A stretch of DNA of 64,000 bases, from assembly GCF_900104475.1 (NCBI RefSeq), contig NZ_FNJR01000006.1, positions 124,001 to 188,000 of the forward strand, given 5' to 3'. Of the stretch, positions 56,857 through 64,000 are shown in pieces (within the stretch, counting starts at the first letter, position 1; every line of letters starts with the position of its first letter). A program made the position numbers and the translations under genes. Source of the DNA: Actinopolyspora xinjiangensis. Lineage in GTDB: Bacteria; Actinomycetota; Actinomycetes; Mycobacteriales; Pseudonocardiaceae. The notes beneath the pieces were generated by a model. The model had not been told where the DNA came from and ran no database searches. It saw only the letters and a list, made by a program, of their open reading frames with translations.

Positions 56857-57513
56857 GTGAGCCATCCCCCCGAATCCGCACAGCCAGGGCGCCGCGGCCG
56901 GGCCGCCGTCTGGGCCCGCAGGACCGTTCTCGGTGCGCTGCTGGTCGCTTCGCTGGTGCTCGGTGGAACGGCCTTCCGGGTCTGGCAGGTGGCACTGGTC
57001 GACCAGCGGCACAGTGCCGACATGATCGTGGTGCTCGGGGCGGCGCAGTACAACGGGGATCCGTCCCCGGTGCTGCGCGGTCGTCTGGAGCACGCCCTGG
57101 AGCTCTACCGCGACGGGCGCTCCGAGCACATCGTCACCGTCGGGGGCAACCAGCGTGGTGACAACTACACCGAGGCTCAGGCGAGCCGCATCTGGCTCGT
57201 CGAGCACGGGGTCCCGGAGCGTGACGTGTTCGAGGCCGAGTTCGGCAGCGACACGCTCCGCAGCATCCGCGCCGTCTCCGAACTGGCCGGGCGGCACGAC
57301 TGGAACTCCGCGCTGATCGTCAGCGATCCGTGGCACTCCTGGCGCTGCCGCACGATGGCCGAGGACCAGGGGTTGCGGGCGATGGTCTCGCCGACGCGGA
57401 GCGGGCCGACCGGTGAGGTGCGGACCGCCTACATCCTGCGGGAGGCGGCGGCGATGCTGTTCTACCGCGTCATGCACGCCTCGGCCGACATCACCGGCTA
57501 CGGGCTCGATTGA
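56857..57513 (+). CDS. YdcF/SanA-family (DUF218) membrane-anchored protein
   Basis: A 218-residue protein. One N-terminal membrane helix (TVLGALLVASLVLGGTAFRV). The DUF218 fold has ADMIVVLGAAQYNGDPSPVLRGRLEHAL, IVTVGGNQRGDNYTEAQ and ALIVSDPWHSWRCRTMAEDQG. The first has the conserved G-A-x-x...R and the last the S-x-x-x-H. SanA-type proteins contribute to envelope integrity in other bacteria; the biochemical activity is not established. It is a single gene between glyS and dgt. Confidence 0.85.
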   Translation: MSHPPESAQPGRRGRAAVWARRTVLGALLVASLVLGGTAFRVWQVALVDQRHSADMIVVLGAAQYNGDPSPVLRGRLEHALELYRDGRSEHIVTVGGNQRGDNYTEAQASRIWLVEHGVPERDVFEAEFGSDTLRSIRAVSELAGRHDWNSALIVSDPWHSWRCRTMAEDQGLRAMVSPTRSGPTGEVRTAYILREAAAMLFYRVMHASADITGYGLD

Positions 57514-57604
57514 GGGGGCACGCCCGGGTGTGCCGGTTCCGGGCACCAGCCCGTCGCCTCCCGACGCGCTGAGTCGTGCGCGGTGGCCTGTCGGACGGAT
57601 TACG

Positions 57605-57610
57605 TAGGCT
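57605..57610 (+). promoter_or_regulatory. -10 box TAGGCT before dgt
   Basis: Ends 7 nt before ATG 57618; the same hexamer and spacing as at the MOSC and hydratase genes. Confidence 0.5.
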
Positions 57611-57617
57611 GTGGTCG

Positions 57618-58910
57618 ATGTCCGAGTCCGAGCCGCCCGGCTACACCGAGCACGACCGGCAGCGGTTGCTCGACGAGCCCCCCAAGGTCGCCGAGTCGAG
57701 CGACGGTGAACCGCTGTCGCGTTCGCCGTTCGCGCGCGACCGCGCGCGGGTGCTGCACTCGGCGGCGCTGCGTCGGCTGGCGGGCAAGACCCAGGTGATG
57801 GGGCCGGAGGAGGGGGATGTCCCCCGCACGAGGTTGACCCACTCCCTGGAGGTCGCTCAGATCGGTCGCGCCATCGCCCTGGACCTGGGGGCCGACCCCG
57901 ACGTGGTGGACACGGCCGGCCTGGCCCACGACATCGGCCATCCGCCGTTCGGGCACAACGGGGAGCACGCGCTCGCGGAGCTCGCGGCGGATTGTGGTGG
58001 TTTCGAGGGCAACGCGCAGACGTTGCGCATCCTGACGCGGTTGGAGCCCAAGTCGGTGGCTCCGGACGGCACCGGGTGCGGTCTCAACCTCACCCGTGCC
58101 TGCCTGGACGCGGCCACGAAGTACCCGTGGCCGTTGTCGTGCGAGGCAGGTGGCAAGTTCGGGGTCTACGAGTCGGACCTGGCGGTGTTTCGGTGGTTCC
58201 GGCGGGCGGCGCCGGCCGGGCGGCGTTGCCTGGAGGCACAGATCATGGACTGGGCCGACGACGTCGCCTACTCGGTGCACGATCTGGAGGACGGGGTGCA
58301 CACCGGGCGGATCTCGCCGCGTGCGCTGCTGGACTCCGAGGAACGGGGGGAGATCCTACGCATCGCGGGCAAGTACTTCCGGCAGCAGCGCTGGCTGGAC
58401 GCCGGACTGCTGGAGTCGGCGGCCTCCGAGCTGGTCACCGGTCCCGCTCTCGCCGCGGTGCTCGACTACGACGGTTCGGTGGCGGCGCAGGTGGGGCTCA
58501 AGCGGTTGACCAGTGAACTGGTGGGCCGCTTCGTCTCGGCGGCGGTGCGTGCCACGCGGGCGGAGTTCGGCAGCGGACCGCTGATCCGGTACACGGCCGA
58601 CCTGGTGGTGCCGGAGCAGGTGGCCGCCGAGGTGGCGGTGCTCAAGGCCATGGCCCTGCGCTACGTCATGAGCGATCCGGAGCGGCTGCGGCTGCAGCAG
58701 TACCAGCGCCGGGTGCTGACAGAACTGGTGAACGCGCTCGTCGAGCGAGCCCCCGCCTCGTTGACCCCGGCGGCGGAAGCGGCGTGGGAGGCCGCGCCGA
58801 ACGACAGGGCTCGGTTGCGAGCCGTGCTCGACCAGGTCGCCTCGTTCACCGACGCGCAGGCGGTGTCCTGGCATGCACGCTGGGTGTTCGGAACCGATTG
58901 TTCGGTGTGA
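57618..58910 (+). CDS. dgt: deoxyguanosinetriphosphate triphosphohydrolase-like protein
   Basis: A 430-residue HD-domain protein. Metal ligands: RLTHSLEVAQIGRAIA (first His), LAHDIGHPPFGHNGEHAL (HD pair) and ADDVAYSVHDLEDGV (last Asp). N-terminal SRSPFARDRARVLHSAALRR is the nucleotide-binding start of Dgt type 2. It splits dNTPs into deoxynucleosides and triphosphate. ATG 57618 follows a leaderless -10 box. It lies upstream of dnaG, as usual in actinobacteria. Confidence 0.94.
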   Translation: MSESEPPGYTEHDRQRLLDEPPKVAESSDGEPLSRSPFARDRARVLHSAALRRLAGKTQVMGPEEGDVPRTRLTHSLEVAQIGRAIALDLGADPDVVDTAGLAHDIGHPPFGHNGEHALAELAADCGGFEGNAQTLRILTRLEPKSVAPDGTGCGLNLTRACLDAATKYPWPLSCEAGGKFGVYESDLAVFRWFRRAAPAGRRCLEAQIMDWADDVAYSVHDLEDGVHTGRISPRALLDSEERGEILRIAGKYFRQQRWLDAGLLESAASELVTGPALAAVLDYDGSVAAQVGLKRLTSELVGRFVSAAVRATRAEFGSGPLIRYTADLVVPEQVAAEVAVLKAMALRYVMSDPERLRLQQYQRRVLTELVNALVERAPASLTPAAEAAWEAAPNDRARLRAVLDQVASFTDAQAVSWHARWVFGTDCSV

Positions 58911-59043
58911 GCTATGTCAGACAGGGCAGCGCAGCGGCGGGTTTTTGGGGCACGCTGACACGCAGCGTGATTTTCGCTGGTTAAGATTGCAACTTTCGTG
59001 TGAAGATTTGCGGCAATCCCCGACAAGCCGCCAGGAGCCCCCG

Positions 59044-59238
59044 ATGTCCAACGATCTGAACCGACATCACATCCAGAAGGTCGTCGTCGACGGCGAGCCC
59101 TACGTCAACTCCGACAACGTCGCCGACTGGGTGACCGACCTGCGCTGGCAGGACCCCGCCGCCGAGCGCGCGGCCGGTTACATCGCCCAGGAACTCCGGC
59201 TGATGGGGCTGGCCGACATCGAGGAGACACTGGACTGA
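59044..59238 (+). CDS. 64-residue conserved-looking protein of unknown function
   Basis: A small soluble, acidic protein: SNDLNRHHIQKVVVDGEPYV, then NVADWVTDLRW and a helical end RAAGYIAQELRLMGLADIEE. AGGAGCC lies 7 nt before ATG 59044. The upstream 130 bp are less GC-rich (CTGGTTAAGATTGC) and probably hold its promoter. Not recognised; no membrane segment, no cysteine. Confidence 0.6.
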   Translation: MSNDLNRHHIQKVVVDGEPYVNSDNVADWVTDLRWQDPAAERAAGYIAQELRLMGLADIEETLD

Positions 59239-59362
59239 CGGGGCCGGTCCCCGACGACCGCCGTGGCGCCGCCCTGATCCGGGGCTCGCCTCACGGCCCC
59301 CATCACTGGCAGACTCGCCTCCGGTAAGCGCCTCGCGAGACCGATCGGAGGACCGCGTCGCC

Positions 59363-60472
59363 GTGAACTCCCATGTCCGGTTCCTGTGGCGGTTGCACCG
59401 GCGGCTCGCCCCCGATGCCCGCGAGGACTTCTGCTGGTCCCCCCACTCGGTGGCGGCGACCCTCGGACTGCTGGCCGCCGTTTCGCGGGGACGCACCCGC
59501 GAGGAAGTGGCCGAAGCTCTCGGCTCGGACCCGGCCGGGGCCGAGTTCGTCGAACCGCTGAACGCGGCCGCGCACCTCGACGCCGAGTCCCGGGACCGGG
59601 TCCGCCTGGCGGTCGCCAACCGGCTGTGGGTCGACGAGCGACTGCCGCTCGCCCCAGCCGGCCCGCGAACCCTCGAAGGGCGGTTCGCCGCCGAGATCCG
59701 CGCCGCCGACTTCCACGACGACCCGGAACGGGCCAGGGAGCGGATCAACGCCGACGTCGCGGACGTGACGCGAGGGCTGGTCCCCGAGCTGGTCGAACCG
59801 GGAGCGGTGAACTCGGAGACCGTCGCCGCGCTGGTCAACGCGCTCTACCTGAAGGCCCCGTGGCACGAGGCGTTCGACCCGGACGACACGGTCTCCGGCT
59901 CGTTCCGCACCCGTCGAGGGACGTCGTCGGTGCTCTTCATGCGACTGACCACCCGGCTCGGCTACGCGGCTCGGCACGGTTGGCAGGTCGTCCGGATGGG
60001 CGTGGTGGGCGGAATCCAGGCGTTCGTGCTGCTGCCCGACGCCGAGCTGGCCACCGCCGAACCCGAGCTCGACCACGACCGGCTGCCGGAACTGCTCGAC
60101 GCGGTCGAGGAACGGCCGGTCCGGCTCTCGCTGCCGCGCTTCGCGGTGTTCGGCTCCGGAGCGTTGGACGAACCCCTCGCCGCCCTGGGAGTGCGACGGG
60201 CCTTCACCCCGGCCGCCGACTTCACCCCTTTGACGCCGCGGCCGCTGCGAGTGTCCACCGCGCTGCACGAAGCAGTGCTGCGGATCGACGAGCAGGGGCT
60301 CGAAGGAGCCGCAGCCACCGCGGCGATGATGCGGCTGACCTCACTGTTCGACGATCCCGTGCGGGTGAGTGTGGACCGGCCGTTCCTGTTCCTGGTCCGG
60401 CACCGGGACAGCGGCGTGGTGCACTTCCTGGCCAGGATCACCGATCCCGACCGCACGGCGACCGACGGTTGA
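59363..60472 (+). CDS. serpin-family serine protease inhibitor
   Basis: A 369-residue full-length serpin without signal peptide. Landmarks: FCWSPHSVAATLGLLAAVSRGRT (residues 23-45, helix B/C), AVANRLWVDERLPL (84-96), RINADVADVTRGLVPELV (127-144), VNALYLKAPWHEAFDP (158-173), the reactive-centre hinge EQGLEGAAATAAM (310-322), and DRPFLFLVRHRDSGVVHFLAR (338-358). The Ala-rich hinge is the mark of inhibitory serpins, though P14 is Leu instead of Thr. The scissile bond likely lies in MMRLTS (322-327). Bacterial serpins are uncommon. It is probably cytoplasmic, with the target protease unknown. Confidence 0.9.
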   Translation: MNSHVRFLWRLHRRLAPDAREDFCWSPHSVAATLGLLAAVSRGRTREEVAEALGSDPAGAEFVEPLNAAAHLDAESRDRVRLAVANRLWVDERLPLAPAGPRTLEGRFAAEIRAADFHDDPERARERINADVADVTRGLVPELVEPGAVNSETVAALVNALYLKAPWHEAFDPDDTVSGSFRTRRGTSSVLFMRLTTRLGYAARHGWQVVRMGVVGGIQAFVLLPDAELATAEPELDHDRLPELLDAVEERPVRLSLPRFAVFGSGALDEPLAALGVRRAFTPAADFTPLTPRPLRVSTALHEAVLRIDEQGLEGAAATAAMMRLTSLFDDPVRVSVDRPFLFLVRHRDSGVVHFLARITDPDRTATDG

Positions 60473-60502
60473 GGGGTTCCGCGCTTCGCCGGGGCGAGCC
60501 CG

Positions 60503-61468
60503 TCAGACACCTCCGTGCGGGTAGGAGACCCTGGTCAGTTTGTCCGGGTTGACGATGTCGTGGATCTCGGCGACGCAGCCGTCGCGCACCGCGAACCCGA
60601 CCACCCGGGCCGACACCGCTCCTTGGGAAGTACCGTCGCCCCGAACTCCGGGGAGGAGCAGTCCCGGGTCCCCGTTGACCAGTACCGAGCGCGGATTCAG
60701 CAGCGTGGCTGACGGGTACTTGCGCATCATGCTGAGCAGGAAACGGGTGACCTTGTCCCGGCCGTACACCGGTCGCAGCGCCGTGCGCGCCTTGCCGTCG
60801 CTGTCGCCGTGCACGCTCACGTGCGGGTGAAGCAACCGCGCCAGCCGCCACTGGTCACCCGCCGCCAGCGCGGTGAGCAGCGCCTCGATGAGTTCGTGCT
60901 GCTCGGCGGCGGGCACCCGTTGCGGTGGCCGCGCCTCGTTCATGGCACGCCGCGCCCGCGAGGCGTACTGGCCGGCGGCGGTGACCGTGCAGCCGAGCAG
61001 TCCCGCGATCCTGTCGAACGGGATCTCGAAGTTCTCGTGCATCACCAGCGCGATCCGCTGCTCCGGGGTGAGCTGTTGCAGCACCCGCAACGCCGCCATG
61101 CGCACGTCCTCGGCGCGCCCGATCGTCTCCAGCGGATCGGGGGTCCGGGTGTTCGCCTGCCGCGTCACGATCGGCTCGGGCAACCACGGCCCCACGTAGT
61201 GCTCGCGTCGCGCCGCGCCTGCCAACGCCCGTTCGATCGAGAGTTTTCCGGGTGGGCCGCACAGCCACTCGTCCGGGGCATCCCCGGACGGGTCCGCGTG
61301 GCTCCGGGGCGCGACCGATCGCGGTTGGGTCCGCCGCACCACCTCCTCGGAGTCGGTGATGCTGCCGGTGAGCCGGTAGACGAGTCCGAGCAGCCGCGCA
61401 CGCGGGCTGTCGAACTCCGACGTAAGAGCTTCCTCAGCCGATCGCACACCGCGATTGTGCCCGAACAA
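60503..61468 (-). CDS. ECF41-type RNA polymerase sigma factor (SigJ-like)
   Basis: A 321-residue protein. Region 2: LLGLVYRLTGSITDSEEVVR. The ECF41 marker YVGPWLPEPIV follows. Region 4: LQQLTPEQRIALVMHENFEI and IAGLLGCTVTAAGQYASRAR. The last 120 residues are the SnoaL-like extension, ending EIHDIVNPDKL, with the NPDKL motif of the group. Region 2.2 contains unusual sequence (RTQPRSVAPRSHADPSGD) where QDAWLRW-type residues are expected, so core binding may be altered. Start uncertain (GTG 61447 possible). The usual oxidoreductase/COE partner gene is absent. Confidence 0.87.
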   Translation of the reverse strand: MFGHNRGVRSAEEALTSEFDSPRARLLGLVYRLTGSITDSEEVVRRTQPRSVAPRSHADPSGDAPDEWLCGPPGKLSIERALAGAARREHYVGPWLPEPIVTRQANTRTPDPLETIGRAEDVRMAALRVLQQLTPEQRIALVMHENFEIPFDRIAGLLGCTVTAAGQYASRARRAMNEARPPQRVPAAEQHELIEALLTALAAGDQWRLARLLHPHVSVHGDSDGKARTALRPVYGRDKVTRFLLSMMRKYPSATLLNPRSVLVNGDPGLLLPGVRGDGTSQGAVSARVVGFAVRDGCVAEIHDIVNPDKLTRVSYPHGGV

Positions 61469-61626
61469 TCCGCCGTTGCCCTGCTGAGAATCCTTTTCGG
61501 AAATGTTCCGTGCCGGTTGAGGCCCGGGCTCGCGGCCCCGCCCGGCGGGTCGGCGCCCGCCACGCCGAGCGAACCGCTCCGCGATGAGTTCCGAAGCCGT
61601 TCCGCGAGTCCGGCCGAGGCGACCTC

Positions 61627-61632
61627 TAGACT
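61627..61632 (+). promoter_or_regulatory. -10 box TAGACT before dnaG
   Basis: Ends 6 nt before the GTG start of dnaG; no ribosome binding site fits between, so the mRNA is probably leaderless. Confidence 0.5.
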
Positions 61633-61638
61633 GGATCC

Positions 61639-63540
61639 GTGGCGGGACGAATCCGGGAAAGCGATATCGCCGAAGTACGCGAGGGCAACCGGATCGACGA
61701 TGTCGTCGGTGAGTACGTCGCGTTGCGCCGTTCCGGCGGTGACGCGTTCAAGGGGCTCTGCCCGTTCCACGACGAGAAGACCCCCTCCTTCAACGTGCGA
61801 GCCAACCACGGCACCTTCCACTGCTTCGGGTGTGGTGAGGGTGGTGACGTCATCGCCTTCCTGATGAAGACCGAGCACCTCGGCTTCGTCGAGGCGGTGG
61901 AACGTCTGGCCGACCGCGCCGGCGTGCGGCTGCGCTACGAGGACGGCAACCCGACGAGCCGTCGGGAACCCGGCACCCGCGCCCGGCTGGTGGAGGCCAA
62001 CCGGCTCGCCGCGGCGTTCTACGCCGAGCGGTTGCGCTCGGAGGAGGCGCGGCAGGCGCGTGATTTCCTCACCGAGCGTGGTTTCGGGGAGGAGGCTGCC
62101 ACCAGGTTCGGCTGTGGGTTCGCCCCCAGCGGCTGGGACAAGCTGACCAAGTACCTGCTGAACCAGGGGTTCGAACCCGAGGAGCTCTACAAGGCGGGGC
62201 TGTCCCGGGAGGGCAGGCACGGCCCCATGGATCGGTTCCACCGCAGGCTGCTCTGGCCGTTGAAGGACCTCGGTGGTGACGTGGTGGGGTTCGGAGCACG
62301 TCGGATCTTCGACGACGATCCGATCGAGGCCAAATACATCAACACCCCGGCCACGGCGATCTTCAACAAGTCACAGGTGCTGTTCGGCATCGATCTGGCG
62401 AAACGCGAGATAGCCAAGCGCCACCAGGCGGTGGTGGTGGAGGGCTACACCGACGTGATGGCCATGCACCTCGCCGGGGTTCCCACGGCGGTGGCCTCCT
62501 GCGGTACGGCGTTCGGTGACGAGCACATCGCGGTGCTGCGTCGACTGATGATGGACGACGACACCTTCCGAGGTGAGGTCATCTACACTTTCGACGGCGA
62601 CGAGGCGGGGCAGAGCGCGGCGTTGAAGGCCTTCGACGGCGAGCAGCGCTTCGCGGCACAGACCTACGTCGCCATCACTCCGGGGGGCGACGATCCCTGC
62701 GAACTGCGGCAGCGCCGGGGGGACGAGGCCGTGCGCGACCTGGTGGCCCGGCGGCGGCCGCTCTTCGAGTTCGCCATTCGCAGCCTGCTCGACGGCTACG
62801 ACCTGGACTCGGTGGACGGCCGGGTCGCCGCCCTCAAGCGCACGGTGCCGCTGGTGGCGCGGATCAAGGACCCCGCGAGCAGGGACGGCTACGCCGTACA
62901 GTTGTCCGGCTGGACCGGTTGGAACGACGAGAACCAGGTGGTGCGACGGGTACGGGAGTACTCCGGTGAGTCCGCCAACGGGAACCGCCGCGCCGCCAGG
63001 CAGCGGCGTGCCGACCGTGAGCCCGCCTCCGGTGAGGAGCGGCTGCCGCAACGGCCGCCGCGCCACGACCAGTTGCGCTGGTCCCAGCGGGAGTCGCTGA
63101 AGGCGGCGTTGCAGATGCCAGCCCTGGCGGGGCCGGTCTACGACTCGCTGCCGGAGGAGGCCTTCACCGAATCGGAGTATGCCAAGCTCCACACCGCCCT
63201 GCTCAAGGCCGGCGGAACCCAGTCCGGCCTAGCCGGCTCGACCCTGGTGGAGGCGGTGCGGGAGCAGTGCCCGGACGAACCTTCCACCAGACTGCTCTCC
63301 CAACTCGCGGTGGAGACGCCGGACACCAAGTCCGAGCAGGATCACCGCTACGTCGGTGGTGTCCTCGCGCGGCTGCGCGAGCGGATGGTGGCGCGGCAGA
63401 TCGACGAGATCAAGTCGCGGGTACAGCGGTTGTCCCCGCTGGACGATGCCGAGGAGTACCACGCCCTGTTCGGGGATCTGGTGGCGCTGGAGCAGTACCA
63501 CAGATCGTTGCAACAGCAGGCCGCGGACGGTGTCGTATGA
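61639..63540 (+). CDS. dnaG: DNA primase
   Basis: A 633-residue primase. The N-terminal zinc finger is LCPFHDEKTPSFNV with HCFGCGEGGD (CHC2 type, residues about 39-66). The core has DRFHRRLLWPLKDLGGDVVGFGAR. The TOPRIM domain follows: VVVEGYTDVMAMHLAGV, then YTFDGDEAGQSA with the metal-binding D-x-D. The C-terminal DnaB-binding region ends near SLQQQAADGVV. It lays RNA primers at the replication fork. GTG start. Confidence 0.96.
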   Translation: MAGRIRESDIAEVREGNRIDDVVGEYVALRRSGGDAFKGLCPFHDEKTPSFNVRANHGTFHCFGCGEGGDVIAFLMKTEHLGFVEAVERLADRAGVRLRYEDGNPTSRREPGTRARLVEANRLAAAFYAERLRSEEARQARDFLTERGFGEEAATRFGCGFAPSGWDKLTKYLLNQGFEPEELYKAGLSREGRHGPMDRFHRRLLWPLKDLGGDVVGFGARRIFDDDPIEAKYINTPATAIFNKSQVLFGIDLAKREIAKRHQAVVVEGYTDVMAMHLAGVPTAVASCGTAFGDEHIAVLRRLMMDDDTFRGEVIYTFDGDEAGQSAALKAFDGEQRFAAQTYVAITPGGDDPCELRQRRGDEAVRDLVARRRPLFEFAIRSLLDGYDLDSVDGRVAALKRTVPLVARIKDPASRDGYAVQLSGWTGWNDENQVVRRVREYSGESANGNRRAARQRRADREPASGEERLPQRPPRHDQLRWSQRESLKAALQMPALAGPVYDSLPEEAFTESEYAKLHTALLKAGGTQSGLAGSTLVEAVREQCPDEPSTRLLSQLAVETPDTKSEQDHRYVGGVLARLRERMVARQIDEIKSRVQRLSPLDDAEEYHALFGDLVALEQYHRSLQQQAADGVV

Positions 63541-64000
63541 CTTCGCTGCTCAGGAGAGTGCGCGCGTTGTTGACCGGGGAGCGCGAGCTGCCCGACGACT
63601 TCGGCGGCGTGCTCGGGGACGAGGAACGCGTGCTGGCCACGGCCACGGGGGCCGAAGGGCCGTTGGTGGCCACCAACCTGGGGTTGTGGGTGCCGGACGA
63701 GTCGGGCGCGCGACGTGTCGGCTGGCACCTGCTGAGCAAGGTGCGGTGGCAGGACGGGCTCCTCGGGCTCGTCGAGGCCGAGGAGTGGTGGTGGGTCGAG
63801 GGGGCGGTGCTGCTCCGGGACCGGCCGCGCCGGGATTACCGGTTGGACGCGGCGGGCAAACTGCCCGATGTGGTGCACAGTCGGGTGACCCGCTCCATCC
63901 GCTCCACCCAGCACCGCGAGCTGCCCTCCGTGGGAGGGGCGCGTTTCGTGCGCCGTAGGATACCGGGGCGCGACGGCACGGTGCTGCAGGTCAGGGCGGA
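63537..64000 (+). CDS. conserved hypothetical protein downstream of dnaG (3' end beyond window)
   Basis: At least 154 residues are visible. It begins MTSLLRRVRALLTGERELP and contains ATATGAEGPLVATNLGLWVP, the Trp-rich GLVEAEEWWWVEGAVLL and RSIRSTQHRELPSVGGARFV. It reads as a beta-rich, PH-like domain. ATGA overlap with dnaG means coupled translation. Similar genes follow dnaG in many actinobacteria; function unknown. Confidence 0.8.
   Translation, partial: MTSLLRRVRALLTGERELPDDFGGVLGDEERVLATATGAEGPLVATNLGLWVPDESGARRVGWHLLSKVRWQDGLLGLVEAEEWWWVEGAVLLRDRPRRDYRLDAAGKLPDVVHSRVTRSIRSTQHRELPSVGGARFVRRRIPGRDGTVLQVRA

Overview
The window is GC-rich bacterial chromosome with actinobacterial gene content: RamB/isocitrate lyase, APS-reductase type sulfate assimilation, a UppS-type prenyltransferase, ArsR-Zur upstream of glyS, a T7SS-associated domain and an ECF41 sigma factor. 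The core gene order (lepA ... sulfite reductase/cysH/chelatase ... hemW-hrcA-dnaJ2-rsmE-phoH-ybeY-CNNM-era-recO-uppS // arsR-zur-glyS ... dgt-dnaG) follows the arrangement I know from Mycobacterium tuberculosis (Rv2404c down to Rv2343c). I infer a member of the Pseudonocardiales or a close relative; the sequence alone does not name the species.

1-8.7 kb: an HTH/PIN toxin-antitoxin pair cut by the window edge, an EamA transporter remnant, a VOC protein, lepA, the divergent ramB-aceA pair (glyoxylate shunt and its regulator), a MOSC protein and an orphan MazF-like toxin. 8.7-13.5 kb: a complete valine-catabolic operon (mmsA, acyl-CoA dehydrogenase, 3-hydroxyisobutyryl-CoA hydrolase, mmsB).

13.5-30 kb is the accessory part. 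A barstar gene and two small membrane-protein genes lie between two copies of a 113-bp structured repeat. An AbiE toxin-antitoxin pair follows. Next is the C-terminal fragment of an RHS protein with AT-rich small membrane-protein genes, bounded by a duplicated gene end. Then come two very large genes that together encode five tandem ADP-ribosylglycohydrolase-like domains behind a type VII secretion-associated N-terminus. A secreted cysteine-containing protein ends the region.

30-36.2 kb: a tightly overlapping sulfate-assimilation operon on the minus strand (sir, a zinc-ribbon protein, cysH, cysD, cysN, sirohydrochlorin chelatase), preceded by a 30-residue leader peptide with a Cys codon near its end. 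36.5-64 kb: housekeeping genes for heme, heat shock, ribosome maturation, magnesium/chloride transport, DNA repair, isoprenoid lipid synthesis, zinc control, glycyl-tRNA, dNTP hydrolysis and replication priming. A MarR/ClC pair, an RDD/DUF4190/DUF2752 group, a bacterial serpin and an ECF41 sigma factor are inserted among them. Several genes have a TANNNT -10 box only 5-8 nt before the start codon, pointing to leaderless mRNAs.
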